From: Bradyrhizobium sp. WSM1743
GTDB taxonomy: Bacteria; Pseudomonadota; Alphaproteobacteria; Rhizobiales; Xanthobacteraceae
NCBI RefSeq assembly: GCF_000473065.1
Contig: NZ_AXAZ01000031.1
Span: 1-64,000 of the forward strand
Length of the DNA: 64,000 nucleotides
Reading direction: 5' to 3'
Shown here in pieces: positions 63,691 through 64,000 of the stretch. A model generated the notes under the pieces. The model saw nothing but the letters and a program-made list of their open reading frames with translations, was not told where the DNA came from and searched no databases. Position numbers and translations under genes: made by a program. The stretch's first letter is position 1. Every line of letters starts with the position of its first letter.

Positions 63691-64000
63691 ATGAGGATGT
63701 CGATGGGTCGGGTGGGCCGGCAATTGCTGGGATTGGCCACCATCGCCTTGGTGGCGGCTGGCGTCACGCTGGCGACGGGCGGTGCGGCATTCGCCGAGCT
63801 CGGGCAGCCGGCGCCGTGGGAGTGGACGCTCCAGCAGTCCGGTTCCCCGGTGATGGACAACATCGTCTGGTTCCACAATTTCCTGTTCGTGCTGATCACC
63901 CTGATCACGCTGTTCGTCCTGGCGCTGCTCGTGATCGTGGTCGTCAAGTTCAACGCGAAGGCTAATCCGGTGCCGTCGCGGACCACCCACAACACGCTGA
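63691..64000 (+). CDS. coxB: Cytochrome c oxidase subunit II (partial, aa3 type)
   Basis: The first 103 codons are in the window and the frame is open at the right edge. A signal peptide (LLGLATIALVAAGVTLATGGAAFA) is followed by 'LGQPAPWEWTLQQSGSPVMDNIVWFHNFLFVLITLITLFVLALLVIVVVKFNAKANPVPSRTTHNT', which contains the first TM helix and the 'P-x-P-S-x-x-x-H-N-T' segment typical of CoxB. It carries electrons from cytochrome c to the catalytic subunit; the CuA site lies outside the window. GGGGAG precedes ATG 63691. Confidence 0.95.
   Translation, partial: MRMSMGRVGRQLLGLATIALVAAGVTLATGGAAFAELGQPAPWEWTLQQSGSPVMDNIVWFHNFLFVLITLITLFVLALLVIVVVKFNAKANPVPSRTTHNTL

Overview
This is GC-rich chromosomal DNA from an alphaproteobacterium of the order Hyphomicrobiales, most likely Bradyrhizobium or a close relative. 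Three things point there. The first is the gene order pckA / chvI-chvG / hprK / EIIA-Man / HPr. The second is alphaproteobacterial families such as IalB, TIGR02186, PodJ-like Sel1 protein and plant-type glutamate-cysteine ligase. The third is several families of palindromic intergenic repeats of the kind common in Bradyrhizobium. Species identity is inferred from recognised proteins only. I saw no tRNA, rRNA or CRISPR array.

Layout. 1-11.7 kb: the end of a transposase, then map, an MscS channel, a K+/H+ antiporter, a small PepSY protein behind a stress-type promoter, the molybdate transporter modABC, the murein endopeptidase mepA, and a PAS-GGDEF-EAL protein whose GGDEF motif is degenerate. 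11.7-21.6 kb: an accessory-looking stretch of small hypothetical genes, an NDUFA9-like SDR, a stress-promoter micro-operon, gene fragments (an RND adaptor tail and a possible ABC-binding-protein remnant), a GNAT enzyme, an orphan ABC binding protein, a NylB-like serine hydrolase, a TPR protein, an SRPBCC protein and a Tat-exported alpha/beta hydrolase, with many repeats between them.

21.8-38.8 kb: lepA, a GT39 membrane glycosyltransferase, then the conserved regulatory block HPr - EIIA - HprK - ChvG - ChvI on the minus strand. After it come a HugZ-like protein, a secreted TPR-CHAT (caspase-like) protein and pckA on the plus strand, then a thioesterase and glycogen phosphorylase. 39-47.5 kb: a LysR/EamA divergent pair, an atypical MBL hydrolase, TIGR02186 plus a TauE-type exporter, and a large PodJ-like Sel1 protein. 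47.8-48.9 kb: a RES/Xre toxin-antitoxin module sitting between padR and a degraded second copy of the padR 3' end.

48.9-55.4 kb: padR diverges from a four-gene fatty-acid beta-oxidation operon (SnoaL-like, acyl-CoA dehydrogenase, thiolase, hydratase/dehydrogenase), and a palindrome overlaps the operon promoter. 55.4-64 kb: a small membrane protein, a broken GST gene facing a marR gene with nested operators, gshA, a PAN/apple protein, a nucleotidyltransferase, lepB and tldD, an IalB-family protein and the start of coxB.

The most interesting observations are these: two perfect GGAAC-N16-CGTT (EcfG general stress response) promoters, one driving an operon that starts with an 18-residue ORF; the PadR and MarR operator structures; the toxin-antitoxin cassette flanked by a duplicated padR end; and a CHAT protease-like gene inserted between chvI and pckA.
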